A program made the position numbers and the translations under genes. Positions 27,276 through 37,421 of a stretch of 60,131 nt of DNA are shown piece after piece; within the stretch, counting starts at the first letter, position 1, and every line of letters begins with the position of its first letter. Below the pieces are notes generated by a model. The model saw nothing but the letters and a program-made list of their open reading frames with translations, ran no database searches and had not been told where the DNA came from. Source of the DNA: an uncultured Clostridium sp. (GTDB lineage Bacteria; Bacillota; Clostridia; TANB77; CAG-508); contig USEI01000010.1 in assembly GCA_900553685.1 (NCBI GenBank), positions 1-60,131 on the forward strand. The letters are read 5' to 3'.

Positions 27276-27998
27276 TTATTTGAATTCTTTATTTATGTAA
27301 TCTAGCATTTCTTTAAATGTTAAAAAATTGTATTTTGAGATTTTATTAATCTCTTCTCTATCTCCATCTGAATATTTATCATATATTGTAATTACATCTA
27401 TTCCAGCATTTTGAGCTGCTTCAACTCCTAATAAAGAATCTTCAATGATTAATGCCTCTTCTGGTTTCATATTAAAATATTTCAATATCTTTTCATGAAC
27501 TTCTGGATTTGGTTTTCTTTTTGTTACGTCTTCTTTTGCAACAATATAATCAAATACTTCGTTCATCTTAGCTTTTTCCATCATATTTTTATTAACTGTA
27601 TCATAAGCTATTATGTTATTTTTACGAGTTGTTGAACCAATTGCAAGATTAAAACCTAACTGTTTTAATCTCAAAATTACTTTTTCAGCATCTGGTTTAT
27701 AGTCAACTATATTTTCCATATAATCTTGAGAAATATCATATCTTAATTTCAAAATTTCTTTTGCTGTCATATTTGATTTATATTTTTCTTTTAAAAACTC
27801 ACAATATCTTAAATATAAATCTCCTCCATCACTAACTTCTTTTAACGTTCTATCTCTTTGCATTTGAATATTGACATCATCTATTGTACCATCACCAATA
27901 GCTCTAATAAGTCTTTCATCAATTTCGTTCCATATTCCAACTGAATCTATTAATGTTCCATCAACATCAAATATAATTAATTTCTTATCTTTAAACAT
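27276..27998 (-). CDS. HAD-family hydrolase (beta-phosphoglucomutase-like)
   Basis: 240 residues. HAD motif I IFDVDGTLIDS with both aspartates, motif II GSTTRKN, motif III KRKPNPEVH and motif IV ALIIEDSLLGVEAA, plus an alpha-helical cap between I and II typical of subfamily IA. Substrate not predictable; phosphosugars are likely. The true start is the ATG at 27998 with AGAGGAG upstream; a longer frame exists upstream but overlaps upp. It lies just behind upp in one unit. Confidence 0.9.
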   Translation of the reverse strand: MFKDKKLIIFDVDGTLIDSVGIWNEIDERLIRAIGDGTIDDVNIQMQRDRTLKEVSDGGDLYLRYCEFLKEKYKSNMTAKEILKLRYDISQDYMENIVDYKPDAEKVILRLKQLGFNLAIGSTTRKNNIIAYDTVNKNMMEKAKMNEVFDYIVAKEDVTKRKPNPEVHEKILKYFNMKPEEALIIEDSLLGVEAAQNAGIDVITIYDKYSDGDREEINKISKYNFLTFKEMLDYINKEFK

Positions 27999-28017
27999 AT
28001 TATCTCCTCTAACTGTC

Positions 28018-28644
28018 TTATTTTGTTCCAAATATTCTATCTCCTGCATCACCAAGTCCAGGAACTATATATCCATTTTCATTTAATTTTTCATCTATTG
28101 CTGCACAATAAATATCCACATCAGGATAAGTTTCTTGCATTTTATTAATTCCTTCAGGAGCTGCAATAATACATAAGAATTTCAATTTTTTTGCGCCACT
28201 TTCTTTTAACATTGCAATAGCATCCATTCCTGAACCGCCAGTTGCAAGCATTGGATCTAACACTATCACTTCTCTTTTATCTATATCTTTTGGTGTTTTA
28301 TAATAATATTTTACAGGTTTTAATGTTTCTTCGTTTCTATACATACCAATATGTCCTATTTTAGCATTTGGTAATACTCTAATTAAACCATCTAACATTC
28401 CTGTTCCTGCTCTTAATATTGGAATAAATGCATATTTATCTTCATCTAATTTCTTTCCAGTCATAGCACAAATTGGTGTTTCTATTTCTTTATCTTCTAA
28501 TTTTGCATCTTTCATTGCTTCATAACAAAGTATTGTAGATATTTCACTAATTACTTCTCTAAATTCTTTAGTTCCTGTTTTTTTGTCTCTTAAGATTGTT
28601 AATTTGTGTGAAATTAATGGATGATTTAATTCAAAAACTGCCAT
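28018..28644 (-). CDS. upp: Uracil phosphoribosyltransferase
   Basis: Salvages uracil with PRPP to UMP. 208 residues, standard length. The PRPP-binding loop is [18 protein letters not shown], the N terminus has [20 protein letters not shown], and the C terminus has [13 protein letters not shown], which contacts uracil. ATG with AAGGTATT upstream. Next to a HAD hydrolase downstream and a Cof-type phosphatase upstream. Confidence 0.97.
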   Translation of the reverse strand: MAVFELNHPLISHKLTILRDKKTGTKEFREVISEISTILCYEAMKDAKLEDKEIETPICAMTGKKLDEDKYAFIPILRAGTGMLDGLIRVLPNAKIGHIGMYRNEETLKPVKYYYKTPKDIDKREVIVLDPMLATGGSGMDAIAMLKESGAKKLKFLCIIAAPEGINKMQETYPDVDIYCAAIDEKLNENGYIVPGLGDAGDRIFGTK

Positions 28645-28707
28645 TTTAAATACCTTTTCTGTATCTTATACAGACCTTTCTTTTATTATATTTATTTAAA
28701 TTATTAT

Positions 28708-29511
28708 TTAAAACTTATTATATAAAATTTCTGCTACACCATTTTCCATATTAGTTTTTGCAATCTCTTTTGCATACTTTTTTACATCATCACCAGCATT
28801 TCCCATAGCAACACCAAGACCAACTGTTTTCATCATAGATATATCATTACTATCATCTCCCATTGCTATTACATCTTCTATATCTATTTTTAAGTATTTA
28901 CACAAACCATGTATTGCATTTCCTTTTGATGCATTTTTATTTATTATATTTGCAGACCAAGCTTTTGCAGCATGTTCATCTGGTGGATACACATTTTCTA
29001 TTTTGATATCTGTTCTTCTTAAATTTTCTATAAATTCAATAACTTTTTTCATATCTTCTTCAGTTTTAGTTCCAATAGTTACTTGCAGAATATTATTTTC
29101 TTTTATTATTTCAAACAACTCTTCATTATTATCTAAAATAATTTCATATTTAACAAAATAATCTTTAGAATTTACATATCTACAATAACTTGTTTCTATT
29201 CTAATATAAAAATTATTTTCTATAACATAATTTGCTAATGTGTTACAAATGCTTCTTTCTAAATTACAAGAAAACAACTCTTCATCTTTCTCACAATCAT
29301 ATATTTGAGTTCCATTTGAACAAATAATATATTTATCACATCCAGCCATTTCTTTATATGCTTTTACAGCATCTTTTTGTCTGCCAGAACAAATACAAGC
29401 AATTCCACCCTTACTTTGAACATATTTTATTGCTTTTTTATTTTCTTCTGAAACTTTTTTATCATCAGTTAATAAAGTTCCATCTAAATCTAAAAATACT
29501 GCCTTGTACAT
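28708..29511 (-). CDS. Cof-type HAD phosphatase
   Basis: 267 residues. Motif I FLDLDGTLLTDDKKVS at residues 6-21, motif II CSGRQKDAV, motif III lysine in KAWSANIINKNASKG, and motif IV MGDDSNDISMMKTVGLGVAMGNA in its usual subfamily IIB form. The IIB cap lies between. Such enzymes dephosphorylate small phosphometabolites such as sugar phosphates or flavin; specificity unknown. ATG with AAAGGAG. Confidence 0.92.
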   Translation of the reverse strand: MYKAVFLDLDGTLLTDDKKVSEENKKAIKYVQSKGGIACICSGRQKDAVKAYKEMAGCDKYIICSNGTQIYDCEKDEELFSCNLERSICNTLANYVIENNFYIRIETSYCRYVNSKDYFVKYEIILDNNEELFEIIKENNILQVTIGTKTEEDMKKVIEFIENLRRTDIKIENVYPPDEHAAKAWSANIINKNASKGNAIHGLCKYLKIDIEDVIAMGDDSNDISMMKTVGLGVAMGNAGDDVKKYAKEIAKTNMENGVAEILYNKF

Positions 29512-29763
29512 AACATCTCCTTTAAATTTTTATTATAAAATTTAACTATTGTTTTTTATTTTTCTGTAATATGTTAATGCCTTTTCTTTTATATCACAGA
29601 TATAAATATAACTCATATTTTATCTTTTAATTTAAATATTTTAAGCATTTTATCATAAAAAAGTTTAAAAATAAAGTGTTTATTTTTTCAATTTTTTAAG
29701 TGAGGTGTTTGATTTCAACGCCTTACCAAATATTATATTTGTGTATTATATTTAACTAAAAAC

Positions 29764-29800
29764 GGCATAAAACTATGCTATTTAAGCATAATTTTATGCC
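29764..29800 (-). terminator. Terminator of the double-AAA+ gene; rest of gap empty
   Basis: GGCATAAAA / TTTTATGCC, with a second internal stem TATGCT/AGCATA, followed on the minus strand by GTTTTTAG. It follows the AAA+ gene by 23 nt. The remaining ~250 bp up to the Cof gene (29512-29763) is A/T-rich; I see no gene there. Confidence 0.8.
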
Positions 29801-29822
29801 ACATATTTTTATGTTTTATTTA

Positions 29823-32800
29823 TTAAAAACCTATTCTCTTTCTTGATTCTTCTGCTTTTATTTCTGGAATATCTTCTTCTGTAAAAGTAAGTAATCTATC
29901 CATATCTGTTATATTTCTTGTTTTCATAGCATGTTCAATTATTATTCTTTGAACAGTATTTTCAACAAATCTACCATTTCCAAAATTTTCAACTTCTTTT
30001 GCTTTTCTTAAAATATTTCTTACTTTTTCTTTTGCGCCATCATCAGCTTTAAATCCTTTGTCTGCAACTTTTTTCTCAAATATTTGCATTAATTCTTCTA
30101 AATTATAATCTTCAAAATCTATTTCATAACCTATTCTAGATTTCAAACCTGGATTTAAATCTCTAAATTTTTTCATTTCTTCTGTATAGCCTGCAAATAT
30201 TATTATCAATCTTCCTTGGTAATCTTCCATTGCTTTTAAAAGTGTTGCTACGCATTCTGCTGAATAACTCGCATTAGTCCCATTATGTTCCATTATAGAA
30301 TATGCTTCATCAATAAATAATACACCATCTAAAGCAGATTCTATTACGGCTTGTGTTTTTGGACCTGTTTGTCCTAAGAATTCACCAATTAAATCTTGAG
30401 ATTGAACTTCTACTAATTTATTTCTCTTTACATATCCTAAATTATAATAAATTTCTGCTAAAAGTCTTGCCACCGTGGTTTTTCCTGTTCCTGCATTTCC
30501 TTTAAATATCATGTGCATATTGAAATCTGTAGTTCTATTTAATTTTTTATTTAATTCAATCACAGAAACAAATCCATTTATTTTTTCTTTAACACTTTCA
30601 AGACCTATTAAAGAATTTAAATCAGTTAAAATTTCATCTACTCCTCTTTCTTTATCCTTTTTAGTTTCCTCTAATATTTCTACATCTTTATTGGTAATTG
30701 TCTTTAACAAGTTATCATCTATACAATTCCCTGCATGTGTAAGAACTAGCCTATCAAATAAATTAATCACAAAACGTGCATTGCCAAAATTTCTACCAAC
30801 TTTGTTTTTCATTATTATTTTTTCAATTTTTTCTATAACACCATCTTCTAAAGTAAATTCGTTTCCTTCTACTTCATCTTTGAAAATTTGAATAAGCTCA
30901 TCTTTTGAAAAATCAGGAAATTCTAGTTCGTATCCTATTCTTGACATTAATCCTTGATTTGCATTTATAAATTCATTCATTTCTTTTGTATATCCAGCAA
31001 ATATTATTATTAGTCTATTTTTATATAACTCCATAGCTTTGGTTATTGTAGCCATACACTCTGCTGGATAATTTGAAGAACCTCCACCTTTACTTGCCAT
31101 TATAGAATATGCTTCATCAATAAATAGAACACCATCCAAAGCTGATTCTATTACAGCTTGCGTTTTTGGAGCAGTTTCTCCTAAGTGAGAACCTATTAAA
31201 TCTTTGCTAGTAACTTCAATAATTTTATTTTCTTTTATAAATCCCAATTTATAATACAATTCTGCCAAAAGTCTTGCTACTGTGGTTTTTCCTGTTCCAG
31301 AATTTCCTTTAAATATCATATTTAAATTAGCAAAACCTTCTGTATCTATTTTTCTGCTATAATCTAAATATTTTAAAAGATTTTTCACATTTTCCTTAAC
31401 TTCATTTAATCCAATTAGTCCATTAATATCTTTTAAAATTTCTTCAACTTCTCTAGTTTCCATTTCTTTTGGTGCGTCTTCTTTTAAGAATGAATTTTTT
31501 ATATCCAATTTTTTAAATTTTTCAAAAACTATCAAGTTATATAAATTATCAATATATGCATATTCATCTGTTAAATTTTTATTATAAGTAAATTTGATAT
31601 AATTTTCTAATTCGTTTGAGAATTCTTCATCTATCTCCATTATGTTTTCTAATCTTTTTACTAATTTATCTTTTATTTTGCTAGCATCAAAACCATCTAT
31701 ATAAATTTTTTTATTAATTAAATCTTTATATATACCCGGGTGTTTTTTACTTATATCTTTAAAAATCCCCTCATTTTCAACAAAAAATGTAATTGATCTT
31801 CTGTTTCTCAAATTGAATTTTTCAATAGCTGTAAAAAATGCATCAACTCTATATTCATTTAAGGCTTTTATACTTTCAATATTCTCAAAAATAATAATAT
31901 CATTATCATTATAAATTTTATCTACTTGCATTATCATATCTGTTGAATCTTTAGTTCTTTTAACTAACATTTCTGTATCTACCCATAGAGTACCTTTATT
32001 TGTAATATAATTAAATGTTCTAACATATCTATTTATAATATTTATAACTTTATCTGATATTATATTATTTTTTGTAAATAACCCTATATTAAAATGTATA
32101 TATGGTAAATCTTCATTAAAATAATAATTTCTTATATATGTAAGAATTGAAATTACTTCTTGTTTTTCTTTTTCTGAACATTCTAATTCTTCTACAGAAT
32201 GAACATATTGATTATAATATGCAATTCTAAATTCACTTTCTCTAAAATTTCTTTTATTTAGAATATTCTTTATTATATTTTGTTCATCTAAGTTATTTCT
32301 GACACATAAATATTTTATATATGCTGCAAGTTCAATTGGGGATTTATCAAAAATATATGAAAAATTTTCTTTCAAATTTAATTCTGATAAACTTAGCTCT
32401 CCATTTATTCCTTCATCTTTCTTAAAAAATTCATTTAAATTATTAAAGAATGAGTTATTTTTTACATTAAAGTCTAAATATTTATAATATATCTTACCAT
32501 TTTCTTCTCTTCCTAATCTTATTGCTTCTGCACTAAGTATCATTTCAGCACCAACAATATCCATAGTATTATGTACTAATCTATCTATTGTTTCAACAAC
32601 AGAATTTATTGTATATTGATCATTTGAATATTCTATTTTTTCTTTATCTACTAGCATATCAAAAACTTTTTTTGGATCAAATTGATTATCTGCAATACAC
32701 TTTTTTATATATGTAACTAATTTAAAAGGACAAACACTAGTATTAACATTACAGTAAGAGCATTTTAATCTTAAATCCATATCTAAATTATTTAAATTTA

Positions 32801-33083
32801 ATTTCCAAGAATTTTTATATTCTCTTAATGCATATCCTACGTAAAATAAAAATATTTTTTCTAAAAGATCCTCTGAATCATCAAATCTTTTTGCACATAA
32901 CTTTAAATATGAAAGTTCAAGTACATTTGTTGGTTTTTCTACAACTTTATCTTCCTCTTTTACTTTTTCTGTAATCATTGTATATGTTAATAAATCAGTT
33001 TCATATATAAATTTTGCCATTCTTATTTCATTTTCAGTAAATTTTCCCTTTATAAAATTTACAAAATTTTGTGTTTCTTCCAT
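29823..33083 (-). CDS. Tandem AAA+ ATPase (CbxX/CfqX, SpoVK-like), 1086 aa
   Basis: N-terminal region of ~560 residues with no domain I recognise, including a Cys cluster CSYCNVNTSVCPF near residue 114 that could bind metal. Two AAA+ modules of the CbxX/CfqX type follow: P-loops GNSGTGKTT (~596) and GNAGTGKTT (~864), each with IEVTSKDLIG or VEVQSQDLIG, a GVLFIDEAYSIM Walker B and a IIIFAGYT sensor 1. The two modules are near-duplicates of each other. The family remodels protein complexes (Rubisco activases, type VII secretion EccA, SpoVK). Partner unknown. ATG with AAAGGAG; lies 31 bp after the amidase gene ends upstream. Confidence 0.87.
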   Translation of the reverse strand: MEETQNFVNFIKGKFTENEIRMAKFIYETDLLTYTMITEKVKEEDKVVEKPTNVLELSYLKLCAKRFDDSEDLLEKIFLFYVGYALREYKNSWKLNLNNLDMDLRLKCSYCNVNTSVCPFKLVTYIKKCIADNQFDPKKVFDMLVDKEKIEYSNDQYTINSVVETIDRLVHNTMDIVGAEMILSAEAIRLGREENGKIYYKYLDFNVKNNSFFNNLNEFFKKDEGINGELSLSELNLKENFSYIFDKSPIELAAYIKYLCVRNNLDEQNIIKNILNKRNFRESEFRIAYYNQYVHSVEELECSEKEKQEVISILTYIRNYYFNEDLPYIHFNIGLFTKNNIISDKVINIINRYVRTFNYITNKGTLWVDTEMLVKRTKDSTDMIMQVDKIYNDNDIIIFENIESIKALNEYRVDAFFTAIEKFNLRNRRSITFFVENEGIFKDISKKHPGIYKDLINKKIYIDGFDASKIKDKLVKRLENIMEIDEEFSNELENYIKFTYNKNLTDEYAYIDNLYNLIVFEKFKKLDIKNSFLKEDAPKEMETREVEEILKDINGLIGLNEVKENVKNLLKYLDYSRKIDTEGFANLNMIFKGNSGTGKTTVARLLAELYYKLGFIKENKIIEVTSKDLIGSHLGETAPKTQAVIESALDGVLFIDEAYSIMASKGGGSSNYPAECMATITKAMELYKNRLIIIFAGYTKEMNEFINANQGLMSRIGYELEFPDFSKDELIQIFKDEVEGNEFTLEDGVIEKIEKIIMKNKVGRNFGNARFVINLFDRLVLTHAGNCIDDNLLKTITNKDVEILEETKKDKERGVDEILTDLNSLIGLESVKEKINGFVSVIELNKKLNRTTDFNMHMIFKGNAGTGKTTVARLLAEIYYNLGYVKRNKLVEVQSQDLIGEFLGQTGPKTQAVIESALDGVLFIDEAYSIMEHNGTNASYSAECVATLLKAMEDYQGRLIIIFAGYTEEMKKFRDLNPGLKSRIGYEIDFEDYNLEELMQIFEKKVADKGFKADDGAKEKVRNILRKAKEVENFGNGRFVENTVQRIIIEHAMKTRNITDMDRLLTFTEEDIPEIKAEESRKRIGF

Positions 33084-33114
33084 CTTTACTCCTTTACTTT
33101 ATCTTTTGATTTAT

Positions 33115-34429
33115 CTAATAATTTTCACTTATTGTTTCTGAAATTGCCTTTACTAATGCTTCCTCTTCATTTTGTATAATTGTTAAATCATTTTTTATAT
33201 ATCCAAGTTCAATTTGATAGCACTCTAAACCTTGATTTGATTTATAATAGTTATTTTTTGAATATGATGTATTTCTTCCATCAACATAAGCATTTGTCCC
33301 TATTTCTCCAACTTCTCTAATTGTATATAAATACGGGGTTTCTGTAGTAATAGGATAAGGCTCATATTCTTTCCTATTTGCTGTACTTTCAGCATCTTTT
33401 ATCATTCTATTATTATAATTTTTTACATAAACACCATCAGACATTTTAAAAGATGTATTATTAGAATAATTTATACTTGAAGATTCTTTTATTTTATTTG
33501 CCATTTTACTTGCAAAACTTAAATCTGATTTACAAGGAGCATATATTTCAAATCCATTTAAAGTTTCAGTCCCATTATTAACATGTAGAGAAATCATAAG
33601 TTTAGCTTTTGACCTGCATGCTATACTAATTCTTCCATCTTCATCATACATATTTGTATATGTATAATCTTCTGTATTATCATCATCTCTAGTTAATTTT
33701 ACTTTATATCCTTTTTCTTCTAAACTTTTCTTTAACTCTTTTGCATAATTTAAAGTTATATCTGACTCATATATAGAACCTAAATTTTCTCCTAAGTCAC
33801 TTCCTCCATGACCTGCATCAATTACGATATCATAAACATCTTCTGGTAATACACTATCTTCCAAAGCTATTGTTAAAAAATTATATTCTTTATTTTTATA
33901 ATTTTTCTTATTAAAAGAAATACTTGCTTTTCTATTTTTTCCATCTTTTGAAACTGTATAATATTCAATATTTGGATATTCTGAAATATTAACTAAAGAA
34001 TAATATCTAGGATCTATACTATTGTTTAATTTTAGTCTTAATAAAATATAATATTCTTTATTTTCAAGTTTATCTATCACTATTTCTGAATTGATTTCTT
34101 TTGTAGAAAATATTAAAGTATTTTCATTAAAATCATAATCTAATATATATTCTTCTTCATAATCTAAACCGATCTGTTACAACTAATTTTGCACTTTCAA
34201 AATTATCTTTTTCAATATTGCTTATTCTTCCGCTTAAATTAAATGCTTTACCATAAGTATAAAATTTATCTATTTGAGCTGTTTGATTTTGTATCATACC
34301 AAAAATTTTATTTTCAGCTTCTTTTTTTTCATTATGAGGCACACGTTTTTCAATAGTAATTGAAATTCCCAAAAATATTCCAATTACCAATAAAGCTAAA
34401 ATTATTATTTTAAATATATTTTTTAGCAT
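33115..34429 (-). CDS. N-acetylmuramoyl-L-alanine amidase, frame broken at an in-frame CGG
   Basis: Two frames together give one ~437-residue cell-wall amidase. Part 1 (34429-34172): transmembrane anchor (IFKIIILALLVIGIFLGISI) and the start of a strand-rich domain ending SAKLVVTD. The next codon is CGG (34171-34169) and that frame stops three codons later. Skipping the C and reading GGT gives GLDYEEEYILDYDF, continuing to the Amidase_3 domain: VIDAGHGGSDLG, ISLHVNNG and a late E region. The amidase frame is closed by a stop just upstream of the CGG. Part 1 could instead start at GTG 34468. A GTG at 34080 could start a shortened form. Confidence 0.82.
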
Positions 34430-34476
34430 AGGCAAACACTCACAATATATATTTAGGTTTATTGACACCTATAAAC

Positions 34477-35782
34477 TTATACTATTTCAGCTATTAAATC
34501 ATAATTTCTTACACTTAGAATTTTACACTTTATAAATTCACCAGGTTTTACCTTACCATTATTTTTTATAAATATAGTTCCATCTTCATTTGGTATATCC
34601 ATATAACTCCTTGCACAAATATATCTATTATCTTCTGAAAAACCATCAACAAGTGCTTCATAAACATTTCCAATTTTTTCTTCTAATTTTATTTTAGAGA
34701 TTTGTTTTTGTAGTTTCATTAATTTATCATATCTTGACTGTTTTGTCTTGTAATGAATTTGTTCTTTTATTTTTGCTGCTGGTGTTCCATCTTCTTTTGA
34801 GTACCTAAAAGCACCTAATTTTTCAAATTTTGCTCTATTTACAAATTCATAAAGTTCAAAAAAGTCGTCTTCTGTTTCTCCAGGAAAGCCAAGTAACATT
34901 GTAGTTCTTAAAACAACATCTGGTATTTCTTTTCTTATTTTATTTATAGTATTTTCAATCGACTTACTATCGCTTTTTCTATTCATTCTTTTTAGAACTT
35001 TATCTGAAAAATGTTGAAGTGGTATATCAAAATAATTACATATTTTATCATTTCTTTTTACTACATCTATAAGTTCATCTGTAATACTTTCTGGATATGC
35101 ATACAAAAATCTAATCCATTTTAAACCATCTATTTTGCATAATTTGTCTAATAATTCTGCAAGTTTTGGACTACCATATAGATCAATTCCATATTTTGTT
35201 GTATCTTGTGCTATTACTATTAATTCCTTTATTCCATTTTGAGCAAGTTTTTCAGCTTCTTTTAATATATCTTCCATTTTTCTACTAATAAATGGTCCTC
35301 TTATATATGGAATTGCACAATATGTACATTTATTACTACAACCTTCAGCTATTTTTAAATATGCTGTAGTATCACCTGTTGAAATAACTCTATCCATATA
35401 ATCTAAAGTATTTTTAGATTTTGATTGTTTATGTATTAATTTAGAAATTTTTTCCCATAAACTATCATATTCATCTATACTTATAAATAAATCAACTTCA
35501 GGAATTGATTTTTCTAAGTCTTTTTTATATCTTTGAACTAAACATCCCATTACAACTAAATATTTACAATTTCCTGTTTTTTTATATTCTGCCATTTCTA
35601 AAATACAGTTTATTGCCTCTTCTTTAGCGGACTCAATAAATCCGCAAGTATTTATTATAATGATATCTGCTTTTTCTGGGTTATTTACAATTTCAAAATT
35701 CTCTTTCTTAAAAATTCCGATACACATTTCTGTATCAACTAAATTTTTACTACATCCGTAGAGATACAAATCCTACTTTCAT
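34477..35782 (-). CDS. rimO: Ribosomal protein S12 methylthiotransferase RimO, frame broken at CGG codon 9
   Basis: Radical SAM methylthiotransferase acting on S12 Asp89. Reading from ATG 35782 gives MKVGFVSL, then CGG (35758-35756), ATG and TAG. Skipping the C gives GCSKNLVDTE, restoring the universal SLGC-KN-VD start of the UPF0004 domain; total ~434 residues. Radical SAM motif CSNKCTYCAIP, then LLGFPGETEDDF, and a C-terminal TRAM domain. A TTG at 35769 could start the downstream frame but would lose the first beta strand and lacks a ribosome site. Followed by the amidase gene 8 bp on. Confidence 0.9.
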
Positions 35783-35791
35783 TAATAGTTT

Positions 35792-35814
35792 ATCTATGAT
35801 TTAAAATCATAGAT
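35792..35814 (-). promoter_or_regulatory. Inverted repeat between the AGGAG site and the rimO start
   Basis: ATCTATGATTT / AAATCATAGAT is a perfect 11-bp inverted repeat around one base. The only good ribosome site (AGGAG near 35817-35821) lies on its far side, ~34 bases from the rimO ATG, and is ideally placed for a six-codon ORF (MILNHR) inside the repeat. Either the hairpin brings the site close to the ATG or the leader ORF is translated. Confidence 0.55.
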
Positions 35815-35832
35815 TTCTCCTTTCTCTTTTAT

Positions 35833-36072
35833 TTAAAAAAGCATTGTTATAATTGCTGCTATTACAAAACCTGGAACTCCAAATAAACCTGTTAGTAATA
35901 CTGTCCAACCTGTAATAGTTATTCCTATTCCGAAAAAAGAACAAATGCTTAATAAAATTCCTCCAATAATTGAATTAATTACAAATTTAATAATGATTTT
36001 AAAAGGTAAAGAAATTAATTTTAAAATTATTACTAAAACAAAAATTCCTATCAAAAATGATATTATATTCAT
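35833..36072 (-). CDS. BofA family protein (pro-sigma-K processing inhibitor type)
   Basis: 79 residues, almost entirely hydrophobic. KLISLPFKIIIKFVINSIIG and GLFGVPGFVIAAI match the BofA family, in which the protein holds the SpoIVFB protease inactive in the mother-cell membrane. ATG with AGGAAAAG. With Spo0A it supports a sporulation background. It is upstream of rimO with a ~50-bp gap. The true role in this organism is inferred from family only. Confidence 0.82.
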   Translation of the reverse strand: MNIISFLIGIFVLVIILKLISLPFKIIIKFVINSIIGGILLSICSFFGIGITITGWTVLLTGLFGVPGFVIAAIITMLF

Positions 36073-36110
36073 ATCTTTTCCTCTTTTCTTAAATAAAATT
36101 TCACATATTT

Positions 36111-36139
36111 ATTATATATTAATTCTATTTTTTTTACAA
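36111..36139 (-). promoter_or_regulatory. Probable promoter of bofA-like gene
   Basis: Minus strand -35 TTGTAA (36139-36134), 17-bp spacer, -10 TATAAT (36116-36111), ~40 bp ahead of the ATG. Confidence 0.5.
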
Positions 36140-36248
36140 TAAAAAACTCAAAAAGCCTTTCGATTTATATAAAAAATGCGAAACAAATTATTTATATATT
36201 ATAATTTATTTCACATTCTTATTTAATCTTTTATAATAATTAACATAT

Positions 36249-37421
36249 TTAATTAAATTTTTTCTTACTATTTATGTGCTTTCTAGTTATCTCCATTAAA
36301 TTTAATTTCGTAAACTCTTCAACTTGTACTTTTGATCTATCTTTTTTACTATTTTTAATTATTTCCTCTATTACTGCTCTTTTATTTTCCTCTTTTTTCA
36401 TATCGATAAAATCAATAACAATAATTCCACTTATATCTCTTAGTCTAATTTGTTTTGAAATTTCTTTTGCCGCCTCTAGATTAACTTCTGTAATGGTTTC
36501 TTCTGCGTCATCTTTTCCAATAAATTTTCCAGAGTTAACATCTATTGCAACCAAAGCCTCAGTTTTTTCAATAGTTATGAAGCCTCCATTTTTAAGCCAA
36601 ACCTTAGTATTTTCTATAGCTTTTAATTGCTTTTCTAAAGAATATTTTTGGGAAATTTTTTGATCTACTTCAATTTTGATATTTGAATTTATTTCTTCTA
36701 GTATATTTTTCACTAATTCATAATCTTTTTGATTTTCTACAATAATTTTGTCTAAGTTGCTATCTACTAAATCAACAATCGTCTTTTTTAATACTCCACC
36801 TTTATCATATATTTTTTGTGGATATTTTTCTATTGGTTTTAATTTTATATTTTTCCATTTATCAATAGTTTTTATAATATCTTCTTTTATATCTTCTTCT
36901 GAACGATTTTCAGATACTGTTCTTATTATTGCACCAGTATTTTGTGGCAAATATTTTTCTACAATATTTTTTAATCTTTCTCTTTCTCTTACATCTTCAA
37001 TTTTAGAAGAGACCGTTACAAATGGAGAATTAGGCATAAATACAATAAATCTACTTGTTAAACTTATATGAGTTGAAAGTCTTGGACCTTTTTTATCTAC
37101 AGCTTCTTTTTTTACCTCTACTATTATAGGATCTCCTGGTTTAATTAATTTGTTTATTGGTTCTTTTTCTACTTCTTCATTTTTAGTTATATCAATTTTG
37201 GGAAGAATATCTTTTACATGTATAAAAGCATTTCTTTTTTCTCCAATATTAACAAAAGCAGATTGAAGTCCAGTTAAAACATTTTGTACTTTACCAACAT
37301 AAATGTTTCCTTCAATAGACTTATTATTCTCATCTTCTTCATACTTTTCTACTAATTCTTCATCCTCAATTAAGGCTATTATTCTTCTATTTTCAGAGTT
37401 TAATATTACTAATTCTTTCAT
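36249..37421 (-). CDS. rng: Ribonuclease E/G family protein
   Basis: 390 residues: N-terminal S1 RNA-binding region (GNIYVGKVQNVLTGLQSAFV, NIGEKRNAFIHVKDILP), then the RNase E/G catalytic domain with VAIDVNSGKFIG and GIIVIDFIDM, which supply the two metal-binding aspartates. It lacks the C-terminal scaffold of RNase E and the Zn-link is not obvious, so it is closest to RNase G. It cleaves single-stranded RNA, including rRNA precursors. Start ATG directly abuts the pth stop codon. Confidence 0.93.
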   Translation of the reverse strand: MKELVILNSENRRIIALIEDEELVEKYEEDENNKSIEGNIYVGKVQNVLTGLQSAFVNIGEKRNAFIHVKDILPKIDITKNEEVEKEPINKLIKPGDPIIVEVKKEAVDKKGPRLSTHISLTSRFIVFMPNSPFVTVSSKIEDVRERERLKNIVEKYLPQNTGAIIRTVSENRSEEDIKEDIIKTIDKWKNIKLKPIEKYPQKIYDKGGVLKKTIVDLVDSNLDKIIVENQKDYELVKNILEEINSNIKIEVDQKISQKYSLEKQLKAIENTKVWLKNGGFITIEKTEALVAIDVNSGKFIGKDDAEETITEVNLEAAKEISKQIRLRDISGIIVIDFIDMKKEENKRAVIEEIIKNSKKDRSKVQVEEFTKLNLMEITRKHINSKKKFN

